Assembly (NCBI RefSeq): GCF_036345915.1
Contig: NZ_CP107785.1
Span: forward strand, 1,178,001 to 1,242,000
Origin: Nocardia sp. NBC_00565
GTDB lineage: Bacteria; Actinomycetota; Actinomycetes; Mycobacteriales; Mycobacteriaceae
Reading direction: 5' to 3'
Length of the DNA: 64,000 nt
Below, piece by piece: positions 1-8,741 of this stretch (position 1 is its first letter; every line of letters starts with the position of its first letter). The notes beneath the pieces are model-generated. The model was not told the DNA's origin. It saw only the letters and a list, made by a program, of their open reading frames with translations, and ran no database searches. Both the position numbers and the translations under genes were made by a program.

Positions 1-460
1 GATTCGATTTCGCCGATCCAGCGTTGTGGGAAGCCCGCAACCCCGTCGAGTAATTTGCTCAGCTTCGTCGCACGGCCCCGGTCTCGTGGAATCCGCAGAC
101 CGATGCCCAGTCCGGGGGCTTTCGAGACGGCGGCTACTGGGTGGTGACCAAACATGAAGACATCAAAGAGGTTTCGCGGAAGCCAGAGGTCTTCTCTTCG
201 CAGCGCAAGGGTGCGATCATTCGGTTTCCAGGTGAGGTCACCCCCGGGCAGATCGAGGCGACCGGCGCGCTATTGGTGAACATGGATCCGCCCAAGCACA
301 CCAAGATTCGGTGGATCATCTCGAAAGGGTTCACTCCCCGCGCAGTCGAGGGACTGCGGGCGGCTCTCACCGAACAGGCTGGGGCCATTGTGGATGCCGC
401 GAAAAAGGAGGGCGGAGGGGACTTCGTCGAACAGGTGGCCGAGCGCCACGCGTTCGCGCA
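1..460 (+). pseudogene. CYP125-like cytochrome P450, N-terminal remnant
   Basis: Reading from base 3, the frame gives FDFADPALWEARNPVE, then a TAA stop at 51-53, then FAQLRRTAPVSWN and later FSSQRKGAIIRFPGE, NMDPPKHTKIRWIISKGFTPRAVEGL and GDFVEQVA. This follows the N-terminal third of CYP125-type steroid C26 hydroxylases. Homology ends near base 440; what follows (to the stop at 585-587) does not resemble a P450. The I-helix, ExxR and haem-cysteine regions are absent downstream. With both the internal stop and the missing two thirds it cannot make a working P450. It could start left of the window. A CYP125 relative fits the sterol-like theme of the other genes. Confidence 0.8.
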
Positions 461-636
461 CCCGCCGATTCGGCTCGGTCGTTGCGATTGTGGGACTCCG
501 CGGCCGGCTGAGCGACGTCGGACAACGTCCTGCTGGGCGTGGCATTCTGCCGACGCTGTCGCGCTTTGGAAAACTATGTTACCTTAACCGCGTCATCATT
601 CAAGCCCAGGTGCCGAAGCTTGACCGTAGGAGCGTT

Positions 637-1032
637 GTGGACACACGCGAACTGCTCGGTCGTTTCACCTCGAGCTTCGGCAACCCGGACCGGATGGTGG
701 AATTGCTTGCGCCGCAGGCGGAGTGGTGGATCACCCCTACCGTCGGGATCCTCGGCAGTCCGACCGTCGGCCGGGATTCCATCCGTACTGCCCTGGAGAT
801 CATCTTCGGGACGTTGTACATGGACGTGCGGATCTCGGTCCACCAGGTCCTGGTCGAGGGCAACGCGGGAGCGGCGCGTTTGACGATGAACGCCGCGGCT
901 CTGTTCGCGGCGGGCAGACCGTACGAGAACGAGTACAGCCTGTGGATCTTGTCCGATGGCGAGCTGATCACCCATGTATGGGAATACCTGGACGTCGCCC
1001 ATGCCGCGGGCCAGTTCGGTTTGCAACGCTGA
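637..1032 (+). CDS. SnoaL/NTF2-like fold protein
   Basis: A 131-residue protein starting at GTG 637, chosen because a GTAGGAG ribosome site lies just upstream and the larger open frame extends back into the P450 debris. The sequence (VDTRELLGRFTSSFGNPDRM, then EWWITPTVGILGSPTVGRD, a Y/W-rich centre and LWILSDGELITHVWEYLDV) has the typical cone-fold layout of SnoaL-like proteins: N-terminal helix, a WW motif and C-terminal strands ending in a W-EYxD motif. Members act as cyclases, isomerases, hydratases or ligand binders, so the reaction cannot be assigned. The AT-rich stretch at about 563-585 (GGAAAACTATGTTACC) may be its promoter and partly resembles the operators at 15263 and 34413. Confidence 0.7.
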   Translation: MDTRELLGRFTSSFGNPDRMVELLAPQAEWWITPTVGILGSPTVGRDSIRTALEIIFGTLYMDVRISVHQVLVEGNAGAARLTMNAAALFAAGRPYENEYSLWILSDGELITHVWEYLDVAHAAGQFGLQR

Positions 1033-1045
1033 GGAAAGGAACTCG

Positions 1046-1250
1046 ATGACCGCACCGCCAACCCGGTCCGCTCGCGAAGTCGTCGAGGCGTACAACCTCG
1101 TTGCGTGGAACAAGAAAGACTTGATTCTCGCTGCGGAGCTGATCGCCGACAACATAGTTCGTCATGACGTCGGACACGGCGTGTACTCGCCCCGCGCGAC
1201 CAGCGTTCGGTGGTCAGGTCGTAATTCAATCAACGGAGGACAGAACACAT
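1046..1250 (+). pseudogene. SnoaL-like protein, 5' remnant
   Basis: ATG 1046 follows GAGGAAAGGA and opens [41 protein letters not shown]. This matches the first helix pair of SnoaL-type ester cyclase-like proteins. After about residue 50 (DVGHGVYSP) family resemblance is lost, and the frame then runs through the ribosome site and start of mscR before stopping at 1342. It therefore looks like a gene cut off by deletion just before mscR. The stretch still has a good start signal, so a short peptide may be made. Confidence 0.55.
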
Positions 1251-2336
1251 ATGCCGCAACAGGTACGCGCAGTCATCGCAAGATCGGCCGGGGCGCCCGT
1301 AGAACTGGTCGACATCATTATTCCCGATCCGGGACCCGGTGAGGTCGTTGTCGCGATCGCTGCCTGCGGGGTGTGCCACACCGACCTCACCTACCGCGAG
1401 GGCGGGATCAACGATCAGTTCCCGTTTCTGCTCGGACATGAGGCGGCGGGCACGGTCGAGAGTGTCGGTCCCGGAGTCGATTCCGTCGTTCCGGGTGACT
1501 TCGTAATTCTGAACTGGCGTGCGGTGTGCGGTCGTTGCCGAGCCTGCAGGAAAGGTCGTCCGCAGTACTGCTTCGACACCTTCAACGCCGCCCAGAAAAT
1601 GACGCTGACCGACGGGACGGAGCTGACACCTGCCCTGGGTATCGGTGCTTTCGTGCAAAAGACACTCGTGCACGCGGGTCAGTGCACCAAGGTCGATCCC
1701 ACGGCCGATCCCGCCGTCGTGGGGCTGCTGGGCTGCGGCGTCATGGCCGGGTTGGGCGCGGCGGTCAACACCGGAGGGGTCGGGCGTGGTGATTCGGTGG
1801 CGGTGATCGGCTGCGGTGGTGTCGGCGACGCTGCCATTGTCGGGGCTCGCCTGGCTGGAGCGACCAAAATCATTGCGGTGGACCGTGATTCACGGAAGCT
1901 CCGCTGGGCGGCGGAACTCGGCGCCACCCACACCATCGATGCCACGGATTCGGATCCGATCACCGCGATTCAGGACCTCACCGAGGGCTTCGGTGTGGAT
2001 GTCGTCATAGACGCCGTTGGTCGCCCGGAAACCTGGAAACAAGCCTTCTACGCTCGCGATTTGGCCGGCACCGTGGTCCTGGTGGGTGTCCCGACACCGG
2101 AGATGCGCCTGGAGATGCCACTGCTGGACTTCTTCTCTCGTGGCGGCGCTTTGAAGTCCTCCTGGTATGGCGATTGCCTCCCCGAACGCGACTTCCCGAT
2201 GCTGGTCGACCTATATCAGCAGGGGCGACTGCCCTTGGACAAGTTCGTCAGCGAACGCATCAAGCTCGACCAGGTCGAAGCGGCTTTCCGCACCATGCAC
2301 GCCGGTGAGGTGCTGCGTTCGGTGGTCGTACTGTGA
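1251..2336 (+). CDS. mscR: S-nitrosomycothiol reductase / mycothiol-dependent formaldehyde dehydrogenase
   Basis: A 361-residue zinc-dependent medium-chain alcohol dehydrogenase. It follows the M. tuberculosis MscR (Rv2259) sequence almost throughout as I recall it. The catalytic zinc region [17 protein letters not shown] is near residue 40, the structural zinc cysteines [15 protein letters not shown] near 90, and the Rossmann motif GCGGVGDAA near 186. The family oxidises S-hydroxymethyl-mycothiol made from formaldehyde and reduces S-nitrosomycothiol. Start ATG 1251 is set by GGAGGA at 1235-1240. The stop overlaps the GTG start of the next gene, so the two are translationally coupled, the same pairing as in mycobacteria. 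Confidence 0.92.
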   Translation: MPQQVRAVIARSAGAPVELVDIIIPDPGPGEVVVAIAACGVCHTDLTYREGGINDQFPFLLGHEAAGTVESVGPGVDSVVPGDFVILNWRAVCGRCRACRKGRPQYCFDTFNAAQKMTLTDGTELTPALGIGAFVQKTLVHAGQCTKVDPTADPAVVGLLGCGVMAGLGAAVNTGGVGRGDSVAVIGCGGVGDAAIVGARLAGATKIIAVDRDSRKLRWAAELGATHTIDATDSDPITAIQDLTEGFGVDVVIDAVGRPETWKQAFYARDLAGTVVLVGVPTPEMRLEMPLLDFFSRGGALKSSWYGDCLPERDFPMLVDLYQQGRLPLDKFVSERIKLDQVEAAFRTMHAGEVLRSVVVL

Positions 2337-2965
2337 GCGGTGCGCTGCGCATCGAGCGCGTCATCACTTCCGGAGTATTCGCACTCGACGGTGGCACATG
2401 GGAAGTCGAGAACAATGTCTGGGTCGTCGGTGATGATGACGAAGTGTTGATCATCGACGCCGCCCACGATCCCGCGACGATCACCGCGGCCGTCGGGGCG
2501 CGCAATGTGATCGCGGTCGTGTGCACCCATGGCCACAACGATCACATCAATGTCGCCCCGCGACTGGGCAGAGATCTCTATGCCCCGATACTGCTGCACC
2601 CCGCGGATGAGCCGCTCTGGCAGCTGACCCACTCGGATGAGAAGTACTGGTCGCTTCTCGACGAACAGCGAATCCCGGTGGCGGGAACGGAACTTCAGGT
2701 CATTCATACGCCCGGCCATTCGCCTGGTTCGGTTTGCCTGCGACTGCCCGAGGTGACCGCGTTGTTCTCGGGCGACACTCTCTTCTCCGGCGGACCGGGC
2801 GCGACCGGCCGATCCTATTCGGATTTTCCGACCATCATCGGGTCGATTGGTGACCGGCTACTCACGCTGCCCGAGCACACCGATGTGTACACCGGTCACG
2901 GTGACGGAACGACCATCGGCGCCGAGGCTCCGCATCTGCCCGAGTGGATTGCTCGCGGACACTGA
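2333..2965 (+). CDS. MBL-fold metallo-hydrolase, MscR partner
   Basis: A 210-residue metallo-beta-lactamase-fold protein with the binuclear metal motif THGHNDH near residue 64, the downstream metal ligands HTPGHSPGS near 125 and GDTLF near 145, and a final GHGDGT. The start is GTG 2333 inside the mscR stop (GTGA overlap). It corresponds to the metallo-hydrolase that follows mscR in mycobacteria (Rv2260 type). By analogy with glyoxalase II and formyl-thioester hydrolases, I infer that it hydrolyses the S-formyl-mycothiol released by MscR. Cytosolic; no signal peptide. Confidence 0.85.
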   Translation: MSGALRIERVITSGVFALDGGTWEVENNVWVVGDDDEVLIIDAAHDPATITAAVGARNVIAVVCTHGHNDHINVAPRLGRDLYAPILLHPADEPLWQLTHSDEKYWSLLDEQRIPVAGTELQVIHTPGHSPGSVCLRLPEVTALFSGDTLFSGGPGATGRSYSDFPTIIGSIGDRLLTLPEHTDVYTGHGDGTTIGAEAPHLPEWIARGH

Positions 2966-2973
2966 TCGATTCG

Positions 2974-3598
2974 CTATGTGGCCTTCAGCAGGTTCGCGTA
3001 GTAACCCCTACCCGCGTCCAAGGCGGCCTCGACAACGATCAGGCGGCTGTCCTGGGCGCATCGGGTGAGGAATTCCCGCACGCGAGGTCCGGTCCAGCCC
3101 GCAGCGCAGACGGCCGACCAATATGCCAGATTGCGGCGGTGAAAGTGCTCCTCGACGTAATCGAGGATTCGGTCGATTGCGTGGTCGGGCAGCCGCAATC
3201 GGAGGACCGCGATCGCCCGCAACGCACCTTCGTCGAGGCGTTCGACCTGCTGATCCAAGCACCACAGTGCGGGTTGTGGATCGTTTTTCGTCGTTTGCCC
3301 GAGCCGGACCAATGCGTCACCGAGGGCAACGTTGATCGCCGTGGCACTGCGGGGACACAGCGCCAGGTCCCCGCAATACCTCTATGTCTCTGCTCGAGCC
3401 TGTTGCGCCGAGAGCCATGATCAGGTGGTACTGCGTCTCCCAGCTCCAGCGATGTTGCATTTCGTGCACGAGCGCCGTGCGGATTTCATTTGCTGTGGTG
3501 GAATCAGCCAGTGCGCGAAGTCGTTTCGCGGCGCGTCGACGGCGCGTGGACATGCTGTCGGTGAGCAACACCAGTGCTTGCTCTCGGGTCAGCACCAC
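2974..3598 (-). pseudogene. HEAT-repeat-like protein, single-base frameshift
   Basis: Two minus-strand frames make one protein. The first, from GTG 3598, reads VVLTREQALVLLTDSMST through QYHLIMALGATGSSRDIEVL. The second reads DLALCPRSATAINVALGDAL through AYWSAVCAAGWTGPRVREFL and ends YYANLLKAT at 2974. They join exactly if one base is removed from the CCCC run at 3369-3372. The content is helical pairs of HEAT-like type; no enzyme motif is seen. The frameshift is either real decay or a homopolymer error. The gene follows the small DUF1059-like gene by 22 bases and is probably co-transcribed with it. Confidence 0.65.
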
Positions 3599-3620
3599 GG
3601 TGGCGGGTACGGCTCTGTGT

Positions 3621-3767
3621 TCAGTAAGCGATGAAGAGGATCTCATCGCGGCTGTAGTTGTGATCTGGGTGTGCGGCCGCGAGGTGGGCGCGAGTCTTTT
3701 CGACGAGGTCGTCTTCGTCGGTGCCGCGGATGTATTCACCGCAGGGACAGGCCAGTCGAGTCTTCAT
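3621..3767 (-). CDS. Small DUF1059-like protein
   Basis: A 48-residue protein: MKTRLACPCGEYIRGTDEDD, then LVEKTRAHLAAAHPDHNYSR and DEILFIAY. It carries a CPCG pair near residue 7 and a C-terminal HLxxxHP motif, a layout that suggests a small zinc-finger-like fold as in DUF1059. A good ribosome site (GAAAGGATCC) precedes ATG 3767. The function is not known. It lies upstream of the frameshifted HEAT-like gene on the same strand. Confidence 0.75.
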   Translation of the reverse strand: MKTRLACPCGEYIRGTDEDDLVEKTRAHLAAAHPDHNYSRDEILFIAY

Positions 3768-4071
3768 GATGGATCCTTTCGATGTATGCGCTCGGTGATC
3801 ATCAGCGGCGCTTCAAGATTCGCTTCACGACCTGTTCGGTCGATCGTGTACCGCACGAGAACCGTGCCGCAACCCCGAGTGCCGAGTCGAGTAGCCGCCC
3901 GAGCGAATCGGCTCGGTCGGCATCGACGGCAGCGGAACCATCCGAATTAGACAATGGACTGTACATGTGTCCGAATAGTATTCCAGGTGCTGGTCCGGGC
4001 ACAACGGTGTGACCCCGGAAAGTTACGGTGATAACGGCAACAGTGCTGGATAAGTGCGCCCATCGCAGAAT
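3768..4071 (+). other. Intergenic region with an operator-like sequence
   Basis: No convincing gene. A 66-codon minus-strand frame (3802-4002) has no ribosome site and no recognisable content. At about 3953-3985 there is GGACTGTACATGTGTCCG followed by AATAGTATTCC, which shares the ATAGTA core and the GTCC/GGAC flanks with the perfect palindrome at 8674-8695. It may be the control site for the minus-strand DUF1059-like operon. Confidence 0.4.
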
Positions 4072-4097
4072 GGCGCGGCCTCGATTGAGACCGCGCC
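4072..4097 (-). terminator. Hairpin downstream of pntB
   Basis: GGCGCGGCCTC and GAGACCGCGCC form an 11-base stem with one mismatch around a GATT loop, 18 bases past the pntB stop. It has no strong T-run, which is common for actinobacterial terminators. Confidence 0.6.
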
Positions 4098-4114
4098 GTT
4101 CGGCATGAAAGGGA

Positions 4115-5530
4115 TCAGAGCGCCTTGAGTTCTTCGGTGACCGAGCTCACGGACTTCTTGGCATCACCGAACAGCATGGAGGTGGTGTCGGCGTAGAACA
4201 GCGGGTTGTCGATGCCGGCGAAGCCGGAGTTCATCGAGCGCTTGAGCACGATGACCGACTTGGCCTGGTCGACGTTGAGCACCGGCATGCCGTAGATCGG
4301 GGACGAAGCGTCCTCGCGGGCGGCCGGGTTGGTGACATCGTTCGCGCCGATGACCAGGGCGACATCGGTGCGGCTGAATTCACCGTTGATGTCGTCCATT
4401 TCCTTCATGGCGTCGTAGGAGACCTCGGCCTCGGCCAGCAGCACGTTCATGTGCCCGGGCATACGACCGGCGACGGGGTGGATCGCGTACTTGACCTCGA
4501 CGCCCTTGGCCTCGAGCAGGTCCGCCATTTCCTTGACCGCGTGCTGAGCCTGGGCCACGGCCATGCCGTAGCCGGGGACCACGATGACCTGGTTGGCGTA
4601 GGCCATCTGGATCGCGGCATCGGCGGCCGAAGTGGCCTTGGCCTGCTTCTGCTCGCCGTCGCCGGAAGCGCCGGGAGCGGTTCCGCCGCCACCGAATCCA
4701 CCGGCGACGATGGCCGGGATGGACCGGTTCATGGCCTTGGCCATGAGGTTGGTCAGGATGGTGCCGGACGCGCCGACGATCATGCCGGCCACGATCATGG
4801 CGGTGTTGTTCAGCGCCAGACCCGCTGCGGCAGCGGACAAACCGGTGAGCGCGTTGAGCAGGGAGATGACGACCGGCATGTCCGCGCCACCGATGGGCAG
4901 CACGACCATGAGCCCCAGAACGCCCGCGAACACGAGCACACCGATCATCCAGTACTGCGGCACACCGTCATTGGCGGCTCCAACAACGATTTCAGTAGCA
5001 AATCCGACCGCGCATGCCAGCAGCAGCAGATTCAACAACTGCTGAAACTTGCCGATGCTGATCGGGCGACCGGGCAGAATCTCCTGCAGTTTGCCGAAGG
5101 CGATGACCGAACCCCAAAACGACACCGAGCCGACGATCGCCGCGAACAAGGAGCCCAACACGATATGTGCTCGCGGCTCGTGGGCAGTTTGCGAAAATCC
5201 CTCAGTATCAAGAAATTCGGCCCAAGCGATGAGCGCCACGGTACCGCCGCCGACGCCGTTGAACGCGGCGACGAGCTGTGGCATGGCGGTCATCTTGGTG
5301 AACCGTGCGGGAGGCACGCCAAGCGCGACGCCGACGATCAGGCCTGCGATGATGACGATCCAATTGCCGGTGCCGCGAATTGAAATCAGGGTTGCCAAGA
5401 CGGCGATCACCATACCGACGGCGGCGATCCAGTTACCTCGCACCGCCGTCTTCGGGCTGGTCAGCCCCATCAGGCCGTAGATAAAGAGCGAGAAGGCGAC
5501 GATGTAGAGAATATTGACCAGATTGTCCAT
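4115..5530 (-). CDS. pntB: NAD(P) transhydrogenase subunit beta
   Basis: A 471-residue membrane protein. The first ~290 residues contain about nine hydrophobic segments (from MDNLVNILYIVAFSLFIYGL to the AGFGGGGTAP linker) that form part of the proton channel. The C-terminal ~180 residues are the NADP(H)-binding domain III, with VVPGYGMAVAQAQH near 315 and VALVIGANDVTNPAA near 405. The enzyme couples proton flow across the cytoplasmic membrane to hydride transfer from NADH to NADP+. It is the last gene of the pntAa-pntAb-pntB operon. NADPH supply would serve the P450 systems nearby, though that link is inference. Confidence 0.95.
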   Translation of the reverse strand: MDNLVNILYIVAFSLFIYGLMGLTSPKTAVRGNWIAAVGMVIAVLATLISIRGTGNWIVIIAGLIVGVALGVPPARFTKMTAMPQLVAAFNGVGGGTVALIAWAEFLDTEGFSQTAHEPRAHIVLGSLFAAIVGSVSFWGSVIAFGKLQEILPGRPISIGKFQQLLNLLLLACAVGFATEIVVGAANDGVPQYWMIGVLVFAGVLGLMVVLPIGGADMPVVISLLNALTGLSAAAAGLALNNTAMIVAGMIVGASGTILTNLMAKAMNRSIPAIVAGGFGGGGTAPGASGDGEQKQAKATSAADAAIQMAYANQVIVVPGYGMAVAQAQHAVKEMADLLEAKGVEVKYAIHPVAGRMPGHMNVLLAEAEVSYDAMKEMDDINGEFSRTDVALVIGANDVTNPAAREDASSPIYGMPVLNVDQAKSVIVLKRSMNSGFAGIDNPLFYADTTSMLFGDAKKSVSSVTEELKAL

Positions 5531-5532
5531 GG

Positions 5533-5850
5533 CTACTTACCCGCCTTCTCCGGCGCAGCGGCCTTCTTGGTCTTGAACATGCCGAGCATGCGGTCGGTCA
5601 CGACGAAACCGCCGATGACGTTCAGGGTTCCGAACACGACAGCGACGAACAGAATGATCTGCATGAGCACCGACGGATGCTCGACTTTGCCGAACACCAC
5701 AAGCGCGCCGAGCACGACAATGCCGTGAATGGCATTGGTGCCGGACATGAGTGGGGTGTGCAGGGTGTTGGGCACCTTGGAGATGACGGCGAAGCCCACG
5801 AATCCGGACAGCACCAGGATCGCGATATTCGCGAGGAGTTCTGTGTACAT
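5533..5850 (-). CDS. pntAb: NAD(P) transhydrogenase subunit alpha, membrane part
   Basis: A 105-residue protein with three hydrophobic helices (ELLANIAILVLSGFVGFAVI; TNAIHGIVVLGALVVF; LMQIILFVAVVFGTLNVIGG) and a basic tail. This is domain IIa of proton-translocating transhydrogenase, encoded separately from the NAD-binding part as in other actinobacteria. Its ATG overlaps the pntAa stop (ATGA) and the pntB start lies a few bases downstream, showing tight coupling. Confidence 0.93.
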   Translation of the reverse strand: MYTELLANIAILVLSGFVGFAVISKVPNTLHTPLMSGTNAIHGIVVLGALVVFGKVEHPSVLMQIILFVAVVFGTLNVIGGFVVTDRMLGMFKTKKAAAPEKAGK

Positions 5851-6995
5851 CAGGCTTTCACGCTCGATCCGATCGATTCGCCGCGCTCACGCGTGACGCA
5901 GGAATCCGCGAGCACCTGATCGGTGAAATCGGGTGCCAGGGCACCGTCCTTCAGCATCAGTTCCAGCAGCGCGAAGATGTTCTTGGAGTACAGCTCCGAG
6001 GCGTGCTCGGGCATGGTCGCCGGCAGGTTCAGTGGCGAGCAGATGGTGACCCCGTGGCGCACAACGGTTTTGCCGGGCTCGGTGAGCTCGCAGTTGCCGC
6101 CGGTCTCACCCGCGAGGTCCACGATGACGCTGCCGGGCTTCATGCCCTCGACGGCGGCCGCGGTGACCAGACGCGGTGCGGGACGACCCGGCACCAGCGC
6201 GGTGGTGATGACCACGTCGAACCCCTTGATCGCATCCTCCAAAGCCCGCTGCTGCGCGGCCTTCTCCTCGTCGGTGAGTTCGCGGGCGTACCCGCCCTCA
6301 CCGGCGGCGTCGATACCCAGATCGAGCCACTGCGCACCGACCGAGCGCACCTGATCGGAGACCTCGGGCCGCACGTCGTAGCCCGTTGTGCGGCCTCCCA
6401 ATCGCTTTGCCGTGGCCAACGCTTGCAAACCGGCCACGCCCACGCCCAGGACCAGCACGGTCGCGGGCTTCACGGTGCCCGCGGCGGTGGTCAGCATGGG
6501 GAAGTACCGCGTCGATTCCGAGGCGGCGAGCAGCACTGCCTTGTATCCGGCGACGTTGGCCTGCGAGGACAAAGCGTCCATGACCTGCGCGCGGGAGATA
6601 CGCGGAATCGCTTCCACCGCGAAGGCCTGCACCCCGGCGGCCTTCAAAGCGCCGATCTTATTGTCGGCATTACGCGGTGCAAGAAACCCGATCAGTGTCT
6701 GCCCGTCGGCCAGTCTGGCGATCTCGGAGTCGCTCGGCGCGGCCACCTTGACGATCACATCGGCACCCCAGGGATCGCCGATGGTCGCCCCGGCTGCGGT
6801 GTAAAGGTCATCGGGAATGAGCGCGCCCAGACCCGCGCCTGTCTCGACGATCACCTCCACGCCCTGCGCGCGCAGAGCGGGAATTATCTGCGGCACCAAT
6901 GCAACACGTCGTTCGTCGGATTCGGTTTCCCGAACGACCCCGATCCGCGTCCACTGATACGCGTCGGGTTCGGCTGGACTGTCCAGTGTTTCCAC
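5850..6995 (-). CDS. pntAa: NAD(P) transhydrogenase subunit alpha, NAD-binding part
   Basis: A 381-residue soluble subunit. It opens with the alanine dehydrogenase/PNT N-domain (IGVVRETESDERRVALVPQI) and holds the NAD-binding Rossmann motif VLGVGVAGLQALATAKRLGG near residue 180, followed by TGYDVRPEV. Start GTG 6995 was chosen for GAAAGGA upstream. It forms the NADH-binding domain I of the transhydrogenase and begins the three-gene operon. The shorter subunit, without a membrane tail, is the usual actinobacterial arrangement. Confidence 0.95.
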   Translation of the reverse strand: METLDSPAEPDAYQWTRIGVVRETESDERRVALVPQIIPALRAQGVEVIVETGAGLGALIPDDLYTAAGATIGDPWGADVIVKVAAPSDSEIARLADGQTLIGFLAPRNADNKIGALKAAGVQAFAVEAIPRISRAQVMDALSSQANVAGYKAVLLAASESTRYFPMLTTAAGTVKPATVLVLGVGVAGLQALATAKRLGGRTTGYDVRPEVSDQVRSVGAQWLDLGIDAAGEGGYARELTDEEKAAQQRALEDAIKGFDVVITTALVPGRPAPRLVTAAAVEGMKPGSVIVDLAGETGGNCELTEPGKTVVRHGVTICSPLNLPATMPEHASELYSKNIFALLELMLKDGALAPDFTDQVLADSCVTRERGESIGSSVKA

Positions 6996-7038
6996 TCAGT
7001 GAATTCCTTTCGTCGTGATCGGGCGAACGGCAACGCGC

Positions 7039-7514
7039 TCAGGCACGATCGAGGCTCGCTCCGGGTTGGGGAGCGAAGTAATTCCGCAGGGCATATCGGA
7101 GCCAGCGCTCTCGCGAACGGATCGCGCGCTGACTGATGTCCGCGGTCGGGACCAAACGGTCGAAGCCGTGCCAACAGCCCGGATAGATCTCGAATTCGAC
7201 TGGGACACCCGCAGATCGGAGGGCTTCGGCATAGGCGACCGTTTCGTCGCGGAACGGTTCAGTCCAGCAGTGGGAGCGCCCGGCGCGAGCGGGCTGTAGG
7301 CCATGACGCGTAACCGCGTTCCGTCGTCACGATCGACGTGAAACTCGTTGACCCGCATGCCTTGTGGCTGTTTCAGCTCGGTCAGCCGCAACGCCGTGGA
7401 TATCAATCGACCGGCGAGGCGCAGCCGTTGCACACTGCTATCGGCGGCCAGGCAACGTATCAGCAGACCCGGAATCCGCAGTTGGGTGTTGACCATGTCG
7501 GCACGGATCCTCAT
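7039..7514 (-). pseudogene. Alpha/beta hydrolase with the catalytic core deleted
   Basis: From ATG 7514 the frame reads MRIRADMVNTQLRIPGLLIR and continues to VDRDDGTRLRVMAYSPLAP, the usual N-terminus of a LipN/HSL-type esterase. In another frame the C-terminus is intact: EPFRDETVAYAEALRSAGVP, YPGCWHGFDRLVPTADISQR and RYALRNYFAPQPG, ending at 7039. The middle, with the HGGG oxyanion hole, GxSxG nucleophile and catalytic Asp, is missing; only the catalytic-His region (CWHGFD) remains. A complete enzyme is about 310 residues, so some 450 bases are gone. Confidence 0.85.
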
Positions 7515-7561
7515 CGCGTTCCTTTCGGAGGTGCGGTGAAGCTACCATGCGTTTGGAACAC

Positions 7562-7580
7562 GGTCCAGACATATGTCCAG
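7562..7580. promoter_or_regulatory. Operator-like site, TGTCCAGACA family
   Basis: GGTCCAGACATATGTCCAG lies between the divergently facing sides of the hydrolase remnant and the extended-SDR gene end. The same GTCCAGACAnnTGTCCA arrangement recurs at 11225-11243 and 13165-13182. Read by eye as a probable TetR-type operator; the cognate regulator is not identified. Confidence 0.5.
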
Positions 7581-7581
7581 T

Positions 7582-8625
7582 CTAGTGCTCGGTGAGATTC
7601 CGGTGGTGTCGCGTTGTGCGATCGACCCAGAAGCGGGCACCGTCGCGGATGGCTTCGGTCACCGGGCGCGGTTGCCAGCCCAGTTCGCGCTCTGCCTTGG
7701 CGTGGCTCATCTCGGGCATCCAGTGCATCAGGCGCACGGTGGTTTTGGTGAGCCTGACCGATCGGCCCGTAAGGCGAGCGGCAATCGTGCCGAAGGTGCC
7801 GATCATGCTCAATACCTGCCGTGGCAATACGAGCCGGGGTGTCGGTCGGCCTGTGGTGGTGGCCGCGATCCGAATTATTTCACCGAGGTCGATGCTGCGT
7901 TCGGCGACGATGTAGCGCTGCCCGGGTCGTCCACGCTCGGCGGCCAGGATCAGCGCGTGCGCGGCATCGGTAATTCCCACGGATTCGGCGCGGACGCCGG
8001 AGACGGTGAACGGTAGTCGACCGAGAGCGGCGCCTGCCACGAAGGCGCCGTGCGGAGTGGGCTGCCAGTCGTCGGCGCCGTAGGTGTTGGCGACGCACAT
8101 GGCCATGGCGGGCAGTCCATGGTCGCGGGCGTACCCGAGTACGAGTTCTTCTGCGGCTACGCGGGTCCGCACGTAGTGTCCTGCCTCTGTCGCCCAATCG
8201 AATTCGTCATCCTCGTCGGCCGGTCGCGCTCCGTGGCGCCCGATCGTCGACATGGTGCTGGTGAACACGAACGCATCGAGCGGGTGGCGGATCGCGACAT
8301 CCAGGACCACGCGCAAGGTGTCGACATTGGTCGCGTACAGCGGCGCTGGGTCGGTGAGCCAAGCTCTGGTGTCGACCGCGCAGTAGTAGACGATGCTGCA
8401 TCCATGAACCGCTGACTCGACAGCGGACGTGTCGGTCAGTTCGCCGACCGCCGATTCGATTGCGAGGCCGTCGAGCGGGCGGGTGTTGCTGCTCGGCCGG
8501 ACCAGGACGCGAACCTGTTCGCCGCGCGCCACGAGTTCGCGAACCACGTGTGAGCCCAGGAAGCCGGTTGCGCCGATCACCAGGCTCTTTCGGGTGTTGT
8601 CGGGGCGAGTGTCACTGTCGGACAT
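7582..8625 (-). CDS. Extended SDR, NAD-dependent epimerase/dehydratase family
   Basis: A 347-residue extended short-chain dehydrogenase with the nucleotide-binding motif IGATGFLGSHVVRELVARGE near residue 17 and FTSTMSTIGRHG in place of the catalytic Ser region. The Tyr motif reads YVRTR, so the usual lysine of YxxxK appears as arginine. The family includes 3-beta-hydroxysteroid and dihydroflavonol-type dehydrogenases; a sterol or terpenoid alcohol substrate is plausible from the CYP51 context but not proven. It is transcribed away from the SDR remnant at 8742, and the shared intergenic region holds a perfect palindrome at 8674-8695. Confidence 0.8.
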   Translation of the reverse strand: MSDSDTRPDNTRKSLVIGATGFLGSHVVRELVARGEQVRVLVRPSSNTRPLDGLAIESAVGELTDTSAVESAVHGCSIVYYCAVDTRAWLTDPAPLYATNVDTLRVVLDVAIRHPLDAFVFTSTMSTIGRHGARPADEDDEFDWATEAGHYVRTRVAAEELVLGYARDHGLPAMAMCVANTYGADDWQPTPHGAFVAGAALGRLPFTVSGVRAESVGITDAAHALILAAERGRPGQRYIVAERSIDLGEIIRIAATTTGRPTPRLVLPRQVLSMIGTFGTIAARLTGRSVRLTKTTVRLMHWMPEMSHAKAERELGWQPRPVTEAIRDGARFWVDRTTRHHRNLTEH

Positions 8626-8673
8626 TGCTCGGGGTTCCTTTCAGTCCGGGCGGGCAGTGTTGATAAAGACCAT

Positions 8674-8695
8674 TGTCCGGAATAGTATCCGGACA
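8674..8695. promoter_or_regulatory. Perfect palindromic operator between divergent SDR genes
   Basis: Arms TGTCCGGA (8674-8681) and TCCGGACA (8688-8695) flank the spacer ATAGTA. It is directly followed by CATGTCCG, a further half site. The position between two divergent start regions is typical of a TetR-family operator. Related sequences occur near 3960, 7562, 11225 and 13165. Confidence 0.7.
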
Positions 8696-8741
8696 CATGT
8701 CCGATAGAAATCTCGCTCATCGACGCAGATACTCGCGAGCA

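Noticed and set aside
4451..5383. A 310-codon plus-strand frame opposite pntB
   Set aside because: It is the antisense shadow of a clearly conserved transhydrogenase gene; its composition is rich in Asp/His/Gly as expected for a reversed GC-rich frame.
6003..7136. A 377-codon plus-strand frame opposite pntAa
   Set aside because: Shadow frame; pntAa on the minus strand has the full NAD-binding motif and operon overlaps.
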